Counted from the first letter of the stretch, positions 40,801 to 54,900 are shown. The stretch: DNA of 64,000 nucleotides from Pleurodeles waltl (GCF_031143425.1 NC_090437.1:848855978-848919977), one strand, 5' to 3'. A program made the numbers and translations. The notes: generated by a model not told the origin, from the sequence alone.

Positions 40801-43800
40801 GATCAGAGCCCCACAAGTCACCCCTTCATGGATTCCCCTAGGACTCTAGTGTTAAAAAATGCACAGGTTTGGTAGGTTTCCCTAGGTGCCGGCTCAGCTA
40901 GAGGCCAAAATCTACAAGTAGGCACTTTGCAAAAAACACCTCTGTTTTCTTTAAAAAAATGTGATGTGTCCACGTTATGTTTTGGGGAGTTTCCTGTCAC
41001 GGGCGCTAGGCCTACCCACAGAAGTGAGGTATCATTTTTATCGGGAGACTTGGGGGAACGCTGGGTGGAAGGAAATTTGTGGCTCCTCACAGATTCCAGA
41101 ACTTTCTGTCTCGAAATGTGAGGAAAATGTGTTTTTTTAGCCAAATCTTGAGGTTTGCAAAGGATTCTGGGTAACAAAACCTGGTCAGAGCCCCACAAGT
41201 CACCCCATCATGGATTCCCTTAGGACTCTAGTGTTAAAAAATGCACAGGTTTGGTAGATTTCCCTAGGTGCCGGCTGAGCTAGAGGCCAAAATCTACAGG
41301 TAGGCACTTTGCAAAAAACACCTCTGTTTTCTTTAAAAAAATGTGATGTGTCCACGTTGTGTTTTGGGGCGTTTCCTGTCACGGGCGCTAGGTCTACCCA
41401 CACAAGTGAGGTATCATTTTTATTGGGAGACTTGGGGTTCCCCTGGGTGGAAGGAAATTTGAGGCTCCTCTCAGATTCCAGAACTTTCTGTCACCGAAAT
41501 GTGAGCAAAATATTTTTTTTTAGTGAAATTTTGAGGTTTGCAAAGGATTCTGGGTAACAGAACCTGATCAGAGCCCCACAAGTCACCCCTTCATGGATTC
41601 CCCTAGGACTCTAGTGTTAAAAAATGCACAGGTTTGGTAGGTTTCCCTAGGTGCCGGCTCAGCTAGAGGCCAAAATCTACAAGTAGGCACTTTGCAAAAA
41701 ACACCTCTGTTTTCTTTAAAAAAATGTGATGTGTCCACGTTATGTTTTGGGGAGTTTCCTGTCACGGGCGCTAGGCCTACCCACAGAAGTGAGGTATCAT
41801 TTTTATCAGGAGACTTGGGGGAACGCTGGGTGGAAGGAAATTTGTGGCTCCTCACAGATTCCAGAACTTTCTGTCTCGAAATGTGAGGAAAATGTGTTTT
41901 TTTAGCCAAATCTTGAGGTTTGCAAAGGATTCTGGGTAACAAAACCTGGTCAGAGCCCCACAAGTCACCCCATCATGGATTCCCTTAGGACTCTAGTGTT
42001 AAAAAATGCACAGGTTTGGTAGATTTCCCTAGGTGCCGGCTGAGCTAGAGGCCAAAATCTACAGGTAGGCACTTTGCAAAAAACACCTCTGTTTTCTTTA
42101 AAAAAATGTGATGTGTCCACGTTGTGTTTTGGGGCGTTTCCTGTCACGGGCGCTAGGTCTACCCACACAAGTGAGGTATCATTTTTATTGGGAGACTTGG
42201 GGTTCCCCTGGGTGGAAGGAAATTTGAGGCTCCTCTCAGATTCCAGAACTTTCTGTCACCGAAATGTGAGCAAAATATTTTTTTTTAGTGAAATTTTGAG
42301 GTTTGCAAAGGATTCTGGGTAACAGAACCTGGTCAGAGCCCCACAAGTCACCCCATCTTGGATTCCCCTAGGTCTCTAGTTTAAATAAATGCACATGTTT
42401 GGTAGGTTTCCCTAGGTGCCGGCTGAGCTAGAGGCCAAAATCTACAGGTAGGCACTTTGCAAAAATCACCTCTGTTTTCTTTAAAAAAAAATTGATATGT
42501 CTACGTTGTGTTTTGGGGCGTTTCCTGTCACAGGCGCTAGGCCTACCCACACAAGTGAGGGATCATTTTTATCGGGAGACTTTGGGGAACGCTGGGTGGA
42601 CGGAAATTTGAGGCTCCTCTCAGATTTCATAACTTTCTGTCACCGAAATGTGAGGAAAATGTGTTTTTTTAGCCAAATTTTGAGGTTTGCAAAGGATTCT
42701 GGGTAACAGAACCTGGTCAGAGCCCCACAAGTCACCCCATCATTGATTCCCCTAGGACTCTAGTGTTAAAAAATGCACAGGTTTGGTAGGTTTCCCTAGG
42801 TGCCGGCTGAGCTAGAGGCCAAAATCTACAGGTAGGCATTTTGCAAAAATCACCTCAGTTTTCTTTAAAAAAATGTGATGTGTCCACGTTGTGTTTTGGG
42901 GCGTTTCTTGTCACGGGCGCTAGGCCTACCCACACAAGTGAGGTATCATTTTTATCGGGAGACTTGGGGTTCCCCTGGGTGGAAGGAAATTTGTGGCTCC
43001 TCTCAGATTCCAGAACTTTCTGTCTCCGAAATGTGAGGAAAATTTGGTTTTTTAGCCACATTTTGAGGTTTGCAAAGGATTCTGGGTAACAGAACCTGGT
43101 CCGAGCCCCACAAGTCATCCCATCTTGAATTCCCCTAGGTCTCTAGTTTTCAAAAATGCACAGGTTTGGTAGGTTTCCCTAGGTGCCGACTGAGCTAGAG
43201 GCTAAAATCTACAGGTAGGCACTTTGCAAAAAACACCTCTGTTTTTTTCAAAAAATTTGATGTGTCCACGTTATGTTTTGGGGCATTTCCTGTCACGGGC
43301 GCTGGCCTACCCACACAAGTGAGGTATCATTTTTATTGGTAGACTTGGGGTTCCCCTGGGTGGAAGGAAATTTGTGGCTCATCTCAGATTCCAGAACTTT
43401 CTGTCTCCGAAATGTGAGGAAAATGTGTATTTTTAGCCAAATTTTGAGGTTTGCAAAGGATTCTGGGTAACAGAACCTGGCCCGAGCCCCACAAGTCACC
43501 CCATCTTGGATTCCCCTAGGTCTCTAGTTTTCAAAAATGCACCGGTTTGGTAGGTTTACCTAGGTGCCGGCTGAGCTAGAGGCCAAAATCTACAGGTAGG
43601 CACTTTGCAAAAATCACCTCTGTTTTCTTTAAAAAATTGTATGTGTCTACCTTGTGTTTTGGGGCGTTTCCTGTCACAGGCGCTAGGCCTACCCACACAA
43701 GTGAGGTATCATTTTTATCGGGAGACTTCGGGGAACGCTGGGTGGACGGAAATTTGTAGCTCCTCTCAGATTCCAGAACTTTCTGTCACCAAAATGTGAG

Positions 43801-45520
43801 GAAAATGTGTTTTTTTTAGCCACATTTTGAGGTTTGCAAAGGATTCTGGGTAACAGAACCTGGTCAGAGCCCCACAAGTCACTCCATCTTGGATTCCCCT
43901 AGGTCTCTAGTTTTAAAAAATGCACAGGTTTGGTAGGTTTCCCTAGGTGCCGGCTGAGCTAGAGGTTAAAATCTACAGGTAGGCACTTTGCAAAAAACAC
44001 CTCTGTTTTTTTCAAAATATGTGATGTGTCCACGTTATGTTTTGGGGCATTTCCTGCCACGGGCGCTAGGCCCAACCCACACAAGTGAGGTATCATTTTC
44101 ATCGGGAGACTTGGGGGAACGCTGGGTGGAAGGAAATTTGTGGCTCCTCTCAGATTCTAGAAATTTCTGTCACCGAAATGTGAGGAAAATGTGTTTTTTT
44201 TGCCAAATTTTGAGGTTTGCAAAGGATTCTGGGTAACAGAACCTGGTCAGAGCCCCACAAGTCACCCCATCATTGATTCCCCTAGGACTCTAGTGTTAAA
44301 AAATGCACAGGTTTGGTAAGTTTCCCTAGGTGCTGGCTGAGCTAGAGGCCAAAATCTACAGGTAGGCACTTTGCAAAAATCACCTCAGTTTTCTTTAAAA
44401 AAATGTGATGTGTCCACGTTGTGTTTTGGGGCGTTTCTTGTCACGGGCCCTAGGCCTACCCACACAAGTGAGGTATCATTTTTATTGGGAGACTTGGGGT
44501 TCCCCTGGGTGGAAGGAAATTTGTGGCTCCTCTCAGATTCCAGAACTTTCTGTCACCGAAATGTGAGGAAAATGTATTTGTTTAGCCAAATTTTGAGGTT
44601 TGCAAAGGATTCTGGGTAACAGAACCTGGTCAGAGCCCCACAAGTCACCCCATCTTGGATTCCCCTAGGTCTCTAGTTTAAAAAAATGCACAGGTTTGGT
44701 AGGTTTCCCTAGGTGCCGGCTGAGCTAGAGGCCAAAATCTACAGGTAGGCACTTTGCAAAAATCACCTCTATTTTCTTTAAAAAAAATGTGATGTGTCTA
44801 CGTTGTGTTTTGGGGCGTTTCCTGTCACAGGCGCTAGGCCTACCCACACAAGTGAGGTATCATTTTTATCGGGAGACTTTGGGGAACGCTAGGTGGACGG
44901 AAATTTGTGGCTTCTCTCAGATTTCATAACTTTCTGTCACCGAAATGTGAGGAAAATGGTTTTTTTTAGCCAAATTTTGAGGTTTGCAAAGGATTCTGGG
45001 TAACAGAACCTGGTCAGAGCCCCACAAGTCACCCCATCATTGATTCCCCTAGGACTCTAGTGTTCAAAAATGCACAGGTTTGGTAGGTTTCCCTAGGTGC
45101 CGGCTGAGCTAGAGGCCAAAATCTACAGGTAGGCATTTTGCAAAAATCACCTCAGTTTTCTTTAAAAAAATGTGATGTGTCCACGTTGTGTTTTGGGGCG
45201 TTTCCTGTCATGGGCGCTAGGCCTACCCACACAAGTGAGGTATCATTTTTATCGGGAGACTTGGGGTTCCCCTGGGTGGATGGAAATTTGTGGCTCCTCT
45301 CAGATTCCAGAACTTTCTGTCTCCGAAATGTGAGGAAAATGTGTTTTTTTAGCCACATTTTGAGGTTTGCAAAGGATTCTGGGTAACAGAACCTGGTCAG
45401 AGCCCCACAAGTCACCCCATCTTGGATTCCCCTAGGTCTCTAGTTTTCAAAAATGCACAGGTTTGGTAGGTTTCCCTAGGTGCCGACTGAGCTAGAGGCT
45501 AAAATCTACAGGTAGGCACT
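37864..45520. repeat. Second 10-monomer HOR family, 3827-3830 bp period
   Basis: Eight monomers from 37864 (to 40926) recur in order from 41692 at an offset of 3827-3828. The second copy runs on for ten monomers to 45520. Example pairs are 38670/42497, 39446/43273, 40161/43988 and 40544/44371. GAATTC occurs in the same class at 39300 and 43127, with an extra one at 40064. In the first copy, monomers 9 and 10 are replaced by an extra copy of monomers 1 and 2 (see the 765 bp duplication). The same order is found at 8387 and 45521. Confidence 0.9.
40927..42456. repeat. 2-monomer tandem duplication, 765 bp period
   Basis: 40927-41691 and 41692-42456 are near-identical two-monomer blocks. Both carry otherwise rare changes: CTCCTCACAGATT, GATGTGAGGAAA after TCTCGAA, GCGCTAGGTCTACC and GTGAGCAAAATA. 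One visible difference is ATCAGGAG at about 41806 versus ATCGGGAG at 41041. The sharing of private variants shows a recent event. Confidence 0.93.
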
Positions 45521-48500
45521 TTGCAAAAAACATCTCTGTTTTAAAAAAAAAATTTGATGTGTCCACGTTATGTTTTGGGGCATTTCCTGTCACGGGCGCT
45601 AGGCCCAACCCACACAAGTGAGGTATCATTTTCATCGGGAGACTTGGGGGAACGCTGGGTGGAAGGAAAGTTGTGGCTCCTCTCAGATTCTAGAAATTTC
45701 TGTCACCGAAATGTGAGGAAAATTTGTTTTTTTAGCCAAATTTTGAGGTTTGCAAAGGATTCTGGGTAACAGAACCTGGTCAGAGCCCCACAAGTCACCC
45801 CATCATGGATTCCCTTAGGACTCTAGTGTTAAAAAATGCACAGGTTTGGTAGATTTCCCTAGGTGCCGGCTGAGCTAGAGGCCAAAATCTACAGGTAGGC
45901 ACTTTCCAAAAAACACCTCTGTTTTCTTTAAAAAAATGTGATGTGTCAACGTTGTGTTTTGGGGCGTTTCCTGTCACGGGCGCTAGGCCTACCCACACAA
46001 GTGAGGTATCATTTTTATTGGGAGACTTGGGGTTCCCCTGGGTGGAAGGAAATTTGAGGCTCCTCTCAGATTCCAGAACTTTCTGTCACCGAAATGTGAG
46101 GAAAATATTTTATTTTAGTGAAATTTTGAGGTTTGCAAAGGATTCTGGGTAACAGAACCTGGTCAGAGCCCCACAAGTCACCCCATCTTGGATTCCCCTA
46201 GGTCTCTAGTTTAAATAAATGCACAGGTTTGGTAGGTTTCCCTAGGTGCCGGCTGAGCTAGAGGCCAGAATCTACAGGTAGGCACTTTGCAAAAATCACC
46301 TCTGTTTTCTTTAAAAAAAAATTGATGTGTCTACGTTGTGTTTTGGGGCGTTTCCTGTCACAGGCGCTAGGCCTACCCACACAAGTGAGGGATCATTTTT
46401 ATCGGGAGACTTTGGGGAACGCTGGGTGGACGGAAATTTGAGGCTCCTCTCAGATTTCATAACTTTCTGTCACCGAAATGTGAGGAAAATGTGTTTTTTT
46501 AGCCAAATTTTGAGGTTTGCAAAGGATTCTGGGTAACAGAACCTGGTCAGAGCCCCACAAGTCACCCCATCATTGATTCCCCTAGGACTCTAGTGTTAAA
46601 AAATGCACAGGTTTGGTAGGTTTCCCTAGGTGCCGGCTGAGCTAGAGGCCAAAATCTACAGGTAGGCATTTTGCAAAAATCACCTCAGTTTTCTTTAAAA
46701 AAATGTGATGTGTCCACGTTGTGTTTTGGGGCGTTTCTTGTCACGGGAGCTAGGCCTACCCACACAAGTGAGGTATCATTTTTATCGGGAGACTTGGGGT
46801 TCCCCTGGGTGGAAGGAAATTTGTGGCTCCTCTCAGATTCCAGAACTTTCTGTCTCCGAAATGTGAGGAAAATTAGTTTTTTTAGCCACATTTTGAGGTT
46901 TGCAAAGGATTCTGGGTAACAGAACCTGGTCCGAGCCCCACAAGTCATCCCATCTTGAATTCCCCTAGGTCTCTAGTTTTCAAAAATGCACAGGTTTGGT
47001 AGGTTTCCCTAGGTGCCGACTGAGCTAGAGGCTAAAATCTACAGGTAGGCACTTTGCAAAAAACACCTCTGTTTTTTTCAAAAAATTTGATGTGTCCACG
47101 TTATGTTTTGGGGAATTTCCTGTCACGGGCGCTGGCCTACCCACACAAGTGAGGTATCATTTTTATTGGGAGACTTGGGGTTCCCCTGGGTGGAAGGAAA
47201 TTTGTGGCTCCTCTCAGATTCCAGAACTTTCTGTCTCCGAAATGTGAGGAAAATGTGTTTTTTTAGCCAAATTTTGAGGTTTGCAAAGGATTCTGGGTAA
47301 CAGAACCTGGTCCGAGCCCCACAAGTCACCCCATCTTGGATTCCCCTAGGTCTCTAGTTTTCAAAAATGCACCGGTTTGGTAGGTTTACCTAGGTGCCGG
47401 CTGAGCTAGAGGCCAAAATCTACAGGTAGGCACTTTGCAAAAATCACCTCTGTTTTCTTTAAAAAATTGTATGTGTCTACCTTGTGTTTTGGGGCGTTTC
47501 CTGTCACAGGCGCTAGGCCTACCCACACAAGTGAGGTATCATTTTTATCGGGAGACTTCGGGGAACGCTGGGTGGACGGAAATTTGTAGCTCCTCTCAGA
47601 TTCCAGAACTTTCTGTCACCAAAATGTGAGGAAAATGTGGTTTTTTTAGCCACATTTTGAGGTTTGCAAAGGATTCTGGGTAACAGAACCTGGTCAGAGC
47701 CCCACAAGTCACTCCATCTTGGATTCCCCTAGGTCTCTAGTTTTAAAAAATGCACAGGTTTGGTAGGTTTCCCTAGGTGCCGGCTGAGCTAGAGGTTAAA
47801 ATCTACAGGTAGGCACTTTGCAAAAAACACCTCTGTTTTTTTCAAAATATGTGATGTGTCCACGTTATGTTTTGGGGCATTTCCTGCCACGGGCGCTAGG
47901 CCCAACCCACACAAGTGAGGTATCATTTTCATCGGGAGACTTGGGGGAACGCTGGGTGGAAGGAAATTTGTGGCTCCTCTCAGATTCTAGAAATTTCTGT
48001 CACCGAAATGTGAGGAAAATGTGTTTTTTTTGCCAAATTTTGAGGTTTGCAAAGGATTCTGGGTAACAGAACCTGGTCAGAGCCCCACAAGTCACCCCAT
48101 CATTGATTCCCCTAGGACTCTAGTGTTCAAAAATGCACAGGTTTGGTAAGTTTCCCTAGGTGCTGGCTGAGCTAGAGGCCAAAATCTACAGGTAGGCACT
48201 TTGCAAAAATCACCTCAGTTTTCTTTAAAAAAATGTGATGTGTCCACGTTGTGTTTTGGGGCGTTTCTTGTCACGGGCCCTAGGCCTACCCACACAAGTG
48301 AGGTATCATTTTTATTGGGAGACTTGGGGTTCCCCTGGGTGGAAGGAAATTTGTGGCTCCTCTCAGATTCCAGAACTTTCTGTCACCGAAATGTGAGGAA
48401 AATATTTTTTTTTAGTGAAATTTTGAGGTTTGCAAAGGATTCTGGGTAACAGAACCTGGTCAGAGCCCCACAAGTCACCCCATCTTGGATTCCCCTAGGT

Positions 48501-51500
48501 CTCTAGTTTAAAAAAATGCACAGGTTTGGTAGGTTTCCCTAGGTGCCGGCTGAGCTAGAGGCCAAAATCTACAGGTAGGCACTTTGCAAAAATCACCTCT
48601 ATTTTCTTTAAAAAAAATGTGATGTGTCTACGTTGTGTTTTGGGGCGTTTCCTGTCACAGGCGCTAGGCCTACCCACACAAGTGAGGTATCATTTTTATC
48701 GGGAGACTTTGGGGAACGCTAGGTGGACGGAAATTTGTGGCTTCTCTCAGATTTCATAACTTTCTGTCACCGAAATGTGAGGAAAATGGTTTTTTTTAGC
48801 CAAATTTTGAGGTTTGCAAAGGATTCTGGGTAACAGAACCTGGTCAGAGCCCCACAAGTCACCCCATCATTGATTCCCCTAGGACTCTAGTGTTCAAAAA
48901 TGCACAGGTTTGGTAGGTTTCCCTAGGTTCCCTGAGCTAGAGGCCAAAATCTACAGGTAGGCATTTTGCAAAAATCACCTCAGTTTTCTTTAAAAAAATG
49001 TGATGTGTCCACGTTGTGTTTTGGGGCGTTTCCTGTCATGGGCGCTAGGCCTACCCACACAAGTGAGGTATCATTTTTATCGGGAGACTTGGGGTTCCCC
49101 TGGGTGGATGGAAATTTGTGGCTCCTCTCAGATTCCAGAACTTTCTGTCTCCGAAATGTGAGGAAAATGTGTTTTTTTAGCCACATTTTGAGGTTTGCAA
49201 AGGATTCTGGGTAACAGAACCTGGTCCGAGCCCCACAAGTCACCCCATCTTGGATTCCCCTAGGTCTCTAGTTTTCAAAAATGCACCGGTTTGGTAGGTT
49301 TACCTAGGTGCCGGCTGAGCAGAGGCCAAAATCTACGGTAGGCACTTTGCAAAAATCACCTCTGTTTTCTTTAAAAAATTGGATGTGTCTACGTTGTGTT
49401 TTGGGGCGTTTCCTGTCACAGGCGCTAGGCCTACCCACACAAGTGAGGTATCATTTTTATCGGGAGACTTGGGGGAACGCTGGGTGGAAGGAAATTTGTG
49501 GCTCCTCTCAGATTCCAGAAATTTCTGTCACCGAAATGTGAGGAAAATGTGTTTTTTTAGCCAAATTTTGAGGTTTGCAAAGGATTCTGGGTAACAGAAC
49601 CTGGTCAGAGCCCCACAAGTCACCCCATCATTGATTCCCCTAGGACTCTAGTGTTCAAAAATGCACAGGTTTGGTAGGTTTCCCTAGGTGCTGGCTGAGC
49701 TAGAGGCCAAAATCTACAGGTAGGCACTTTGCAAAAATCACCTCAGTTTTCTTTCAAAAAATGTGATGTGTCCACGTTGTGTTTTGGGGCGTTTCTTGTC
49801 ATGGGCGCTGGCCTACCCACACAAGTGAGGTATCATTTTTATTGGGAGACTTGGGGTTCCCCTGGGTGGAAGGAAATTTGTGGCTCCTCTCAGATTCCAG
49901 AACTTTCTGTCACCGAAATTTGAGGAAAATGTTTTTTTTTAGCCAAATTTTGAGGTTTGCAAAGGATTCTGGGTAACAGAACCTGGTCAGAGCCCCACAA
50001 GTCACCCCATCTTGGATTCCCCTAGGTCTCTAGTTTAAAAAAATGCACAGGTTTGGTAGGTTTTCCTAGGTGCCGGCTGAGCTAGAGGCCAAAATCTACA
50101 GGTAGGCACTTTGCAAAAATCACCTCTGTTTTCTTTAAAAAAATGTGATGTGTCTACGTTGTGTTTTGGGGCGTTTCCTGTCACAGGCGCTAGGCCTACC
50201 CACACAAGTGAGGTATCATTTTTATCGGGGGACTTTGGGGAACGCTGGGTGGACGGAAATTTGTGGCTCCTCTCAGATTTCAGAACTTTCTGTCACCGAA
50301 ATGTGAGGAAAATGTGTTTTTTTTAGCCAATTTTAAGGTTTGCAAAGGATTCTGGGTAACAGAACCTGGTCAGAGCCCCACAAGTCACCCCATCATTGAT
50401 TCCCCTAGGACTCTAGTGTTAAAAAATGTACAGGTTTGGTAGGTTTCCCTAGGTGCCGGCTGAGCTAGAGGCCAAAATCTACAGGTAGGCATTTTGCAAA
50501 AATCACCTCAGTTTTCTTTCAAAAAATGTGATGTGTCTACGTTGTGTTTTGGGGCGTTTCTTGTCACGGGCGCTAGGCCTACCCACACAAGTGAGGTATC
50601 ATTTTTATCGGGAGACTTGGGGTTCCCCTGGGTGGAAGGAAATTTGTGGCTCCTCTCAGATTCCAGAACTTTCTGTCACCGAAACGTGAGGAAAATGTGT
50701 TTTTTTAGCCAAATTTTGAGGTTTGCAAAGGATTCTGGGTACCAGAACCTGATCAGAGCCCCACAAGTCACCCCATCTTGGATTCCCCTAGGTCTCTAGT
50801 TTTCAAAAATGCACAGGTTTGGTAGGTTTCCATAGGTGCCGACTGAGCTAGAGGCCAAAATCTACAGGTAGGCACTTTGCAAAAATCCCCTCTGTTTTCT
50901 TTAAAAAAATGTGATGTATACACGTTATGTTTTGGGGCGTTTCTTGTCACGGGCGCTAGGCCTACCCACACAAGTGAGGTATCATTTTTATCGGGAGACT
51001 TGGGGTTCCCCTGGGTGGAAGGAAATTTGTGGCTCCTCTCAGATTCCAGAACTTTCTGTCACCGAAATGTGAGGAAAATGTGTTTTTTTAGCCAAATTTT
51101 GAGGTTTGCAAAGGATTCTGGGTAACAGAACCTGGTCAGAGCCCCACAAGTCACCCCATCCTGGATTCCCCTAGGTCTCTAGTTTTCAAAAATGCACAGG
51201 TTTGGTAGGTTTACCTAGGTGCCGGCTGAGCTAGAGGCCAAAATCTACAGGTAGGCACTTTGCAAAAATCACCTCTTTTTTCTTTAAAAAATTGGATGTG
51301 TCTACGTTGTGTTTTGGGGCATTTCCTGTCACAGGCGCTAGGCCTACCCACACAAGTGAGGTATCATTTTTATCGGGAGACTTTGGGGAACGCTGGGTGG
51401 ATGGAAATTTGTGGCTCCTCTCAAAGGATTCTGGGTAACAGAACCTGGTCAGAGCCCCACAAGTCACCCCATCATTGATTCCCCTAGGACTCTAGTGTTA

Positions 51501-51954
51501 AAAAATGCACAGGTTTGGTAGGTTTCCCTAGGTGCCGGCTGAGCTAGAGGCCAAAATCTACAGGTAGGCATTTTGCAAAAATCACCTCAGTTTTCTTTAA
51601 AAAATGTGATGTATACACGTTATGTTTTGGGGCGTTTCTTGTCACGGGCGCTAGGCCTACCCACACAAGTGAGGTATCATTTTTATCGGGAGACTTGGGG
51701 TTCCCCTGGGTGGAAGGAAATTTGTGGCTCCTCTCAGATTCCAGAACTTTCTGTCACCGAAACGTGAGGAAAATGTGTTTTTTTAGCCAAATTTTGAGGT
51801 TTGCAAAGGATTCTGGGTAACAGAACCTGGTCAGAGCCCCACAAGTCACCCCATCTTGGATTCCCCTAGGTCTCTAGTTTTCAAAAATGCACAGGTTTGG
51901 TAGGTTTCCCTAGGTGCCGACTGAGCTAGAGGCTAAAATCTACAGGTAGGCACT
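45521..51954. repeat. 17-monomer HOR, copy 1
   Basis: Seventeen monomers start at 45521, 45904, 46287, 46671, 47053, 47435, 47818, 48201, 48584, 48966, 49347, 49729, 50111, 50494, 50877, 51260 and 51573. The same order recurs from 51955. The first ten monomers are the second 10-monomer family; the remaining seven resemble 12216-14126. The unit is 6434 bp here because the monomer starting at 51260 carries a 69 bp deletion; without it the period would be about 6503 bp. Private changes include CTTTCCAAAA at 45904 and a shortened GGTTCCCTGAGC at about 48928. Confidence 0.9.
51424..51429. other. 69 bp deletion junction within a monomer
   Basis: The sequence reads CTCCTCTCAAAGGATTCTGG. Other monomers have 69 further bases between CTCCTCTCA and AAGGATTC, running from the GATTCCAGAA segment to GGTTTGCA. 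A two-base CA is present at both ends of the missing segment, so the join used minimal microhomology. The monomer is 313 bp long. The homologous monomer at 58377 in the second 17-mer copy is intact, so the deletion is private to this copy. Confidence 0.9.
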
Positions 51955-54900
51955 TTGCAAAAAACATCTCTGTTTTAAAAAAAAAATTTGATGTGTCCAC
52001 GTTATGTTTTGGGGCATTTCCTGTCACGGGCGCTAGGCCCAACCCACACAAGTGAGGTATCATTTTCATCGGGAGACTTGGGGGAACGCTGGGTGGAAGG
52101 AAATTTGTGGCTCCTCTCAGATTCTAGAAATTTCTGTCACCGAAATGTGAGGAAAATGTGTTTTTTTAGCCAAATTTTGAGGTTTGCAAAGGATTCTGGG
52201 TAACAGAACCTGGTCAGAGCCCCACAAGTCACCCCATCATGGATTCCCTTAGGACTCTAGTGTTAAAAAATGCACAGGTTTGGTAGATTTCCCTAGGTGC
52301 CGGCTGAGCTAGAGGCCAAAATCTACAGGTAGGCACTTTGCAAAAAACACCTCTGTTTTCTTTAAAAAAATGTGATGTGTCCACGTTGTGTTTTGGGGCG
52401 TTTCCTGTCACGGGCGCTAGGCCTACCCACACAAGTGAGGTATCATTTTTATTGGGAGACTTGGGGTTCCCCTGGGTGGAAGGAAATTTGAGGCTCCTCT
52501 CAGATTCCAGAACTTTCTGTCACCGAAATGTGAGGAAAATATTTTATTTTAGTGAAATTTTGAGGTTTGCAAAGGATTCTGGGTAACAGAACCTGGTCAG
52601 AGCCCCACAAGTCACCCCATCTTGGATTCCCCTAGGTCTCTAGTTTAAATAAATGCACAGGTTTGGTAGGTTTCCCTAGGTGCCGGCTGAGCTAGAGGCC
52701 AGAATCTACAAGTAGGCACTTTGCAAAAATCACCTCTGTTTTCTTTAAAAAAAAATTGATGTGTCTACGCTGGGTGGAAGGAAATTTGTGGCTCCTCTCA
52801 GATTCTAGAAATTTCTGTCACCGAAATGTGAGGAAAATGTGTTTTTTTAGCCAAATTTTGAGGTTTGCAAAGGATTCTGGGTAACAGAACCTGGTCAGAG
52901 CCCCACAAGTCACCCCATCATGGATTCCCTTAGGACTCTAGTGTTAAAAAATGCACAGGTTTGGTAGATTTCCCTAGGTGCCGGCTGAGCTAGAGGCCAA
53001 AATCTACAGGTAGGCACTTTGCAAAAAACACCTCTGTTTTCTTTAAAAAAATGTGATGTGTCCACGTTGTGTTTTGGGGCGTTTCCTGTCACGGGCGCTA
53101 GGCCTACCCACACAAGTGAGGTATCATTTTTATTGGGAGACTTGGGGTTCCCCTGGGTGGAAGGAAATTTGAGGCTCCTCTCAGATTCCAGAACTTTCTG
53201 TCACCGAAATGTGAGGAAAATATTTTATTTTAGTGAAATTTTGAGGTTTGCAAAGGATTCTGGGTAACAGAACCTGGTCAGAGCCCCACAAGTCACCCCA
53301 TCTTGGATTCCCCTAGGTCTCTAGTTTAAATAAATGCACAGGTTTGGTAGGTTTCCCTAGGTGCCGGCTGAGCTAGAGGCCAAAATCTACAGGTAGGCAC
53401 TTTGCAAAAATCACCTCTGTTTTCTTTAAAAAAAAATTGATGTGTCTACGTTGTGTTTTGGGGCGTTTCCTGTCACAGGCGCTAGGCCTACCCACACAAG
53501 TGAGGGATCATTTTTATCGGGAGACTTTGGGGAACGCTGGGTGGACGGAAATTTGAGGCTCCTCTCAGATTTCATAACTTTCTGTCACCGAAATGTGAGG
53601 AAAATGTGTTTTTTTAGCCAAATTTTGAGGTTTGCAAAGGATTCTGGGTAACAGAACCTGGTCAGAGCCCCACAAGTCACCCCATCATTGATTCCCCTAG
53701 GACTCTAGTGTTAAAAAATGCACAGGTTTGGTAGGTTTCCCTAGGTGCCGGCTGAGCTAGAGGCCAAAATCTACAGGTAGGCATTTTGCAAAAATCACCT
53801 CAGTTTTCTTTAAAAAAATGTGATGTGTCCACGTTGTGTTTTGGGGCGTTTCTTGTCACGGGCGCTAGGCCTACCCACACAAGTGAGGTATCATTTTTAT
53901 CGGGAGACTTGGGGTTCCCCTGGGTGGAAGGAAATTTGTGGCTCCTCTCAGATTCCAGAACTTTCTGTCTCCGAAATGTGAGGAAAATTTGTTTTTTTAG
54001 CCACATTTTGAGGTTTGCAAAGGATTCTGGGTAACAGAACCTGGTCCGAGCCCCACAAGTCATCCCATCTTGAATTCCCCTAGGTCTCTAGTTTTCAAAA
54101 ATGCACAGGTTTGGTAGGTTTCCCTAGGTGCCGACTGAGCTAGAGGCTAAAATCTACAGGTAGGCACTTTGCAAAAAACACCTCTGTTTTTTTCAAAAAA
54201 TTTGATGTGTCCACGTTATGTTTTGGGGCATTTCCTGTCACGGGCGCTGGCCTACCCACACAAGTGAGGTATCATTTTTATTGGGAGACTTGGGGTTCCC
54301 CTGGGTGGAAGGAAATTTGTGGCTCCTCTCAGATTCCAGAACTTTCTGTCTCCGAAATGTGAGGAAAATGTGTTTTTTTTAGCCAAATTTTGAGGTTTGC
54401 AAAGGATTCTGGGTAACAGAACCTGGTCCGAGCCCCACAAGTCACCCCATCTTGGATTCCCCTAGGTCTCTAGTTTTCAAAAATGCACCGGTTTGGTAGG
54501 TTTACCTAGGTGCCGGCTGAGCTAGAGGCCAAAATCTACAGGTAGGCACTTTGCAAAAATCACCTCTGTTTTCTTAAAAAAATTGTATGTGTCTACCTTG
54601 TGTTTTGGGGCGTTTCCTGTCACAGGCGCTAGGCCTACCCACACAAGTGAGGTATCATTTTTATCGGGAGACTTCGGGGAACGCTGGGTGGACGGAAATT
54701 TGTAGCTCCTCTCAGATTCCAGAACTTTCTGTCACCAAAATGTGAGGAAAATGTGTTTTTTTTACCCACATTTTGAGGTTTGCAAAGGATTCTGGGTAAC
54801 AGAACCTGGTCAGAGCCCCACAAGTCACTCCATCTTGGATTCCCCTAGGTCTCTAGTTTTAAAAAATGCACAGGTTTGGTAGGTTTCCCTAGGTGCCGGC

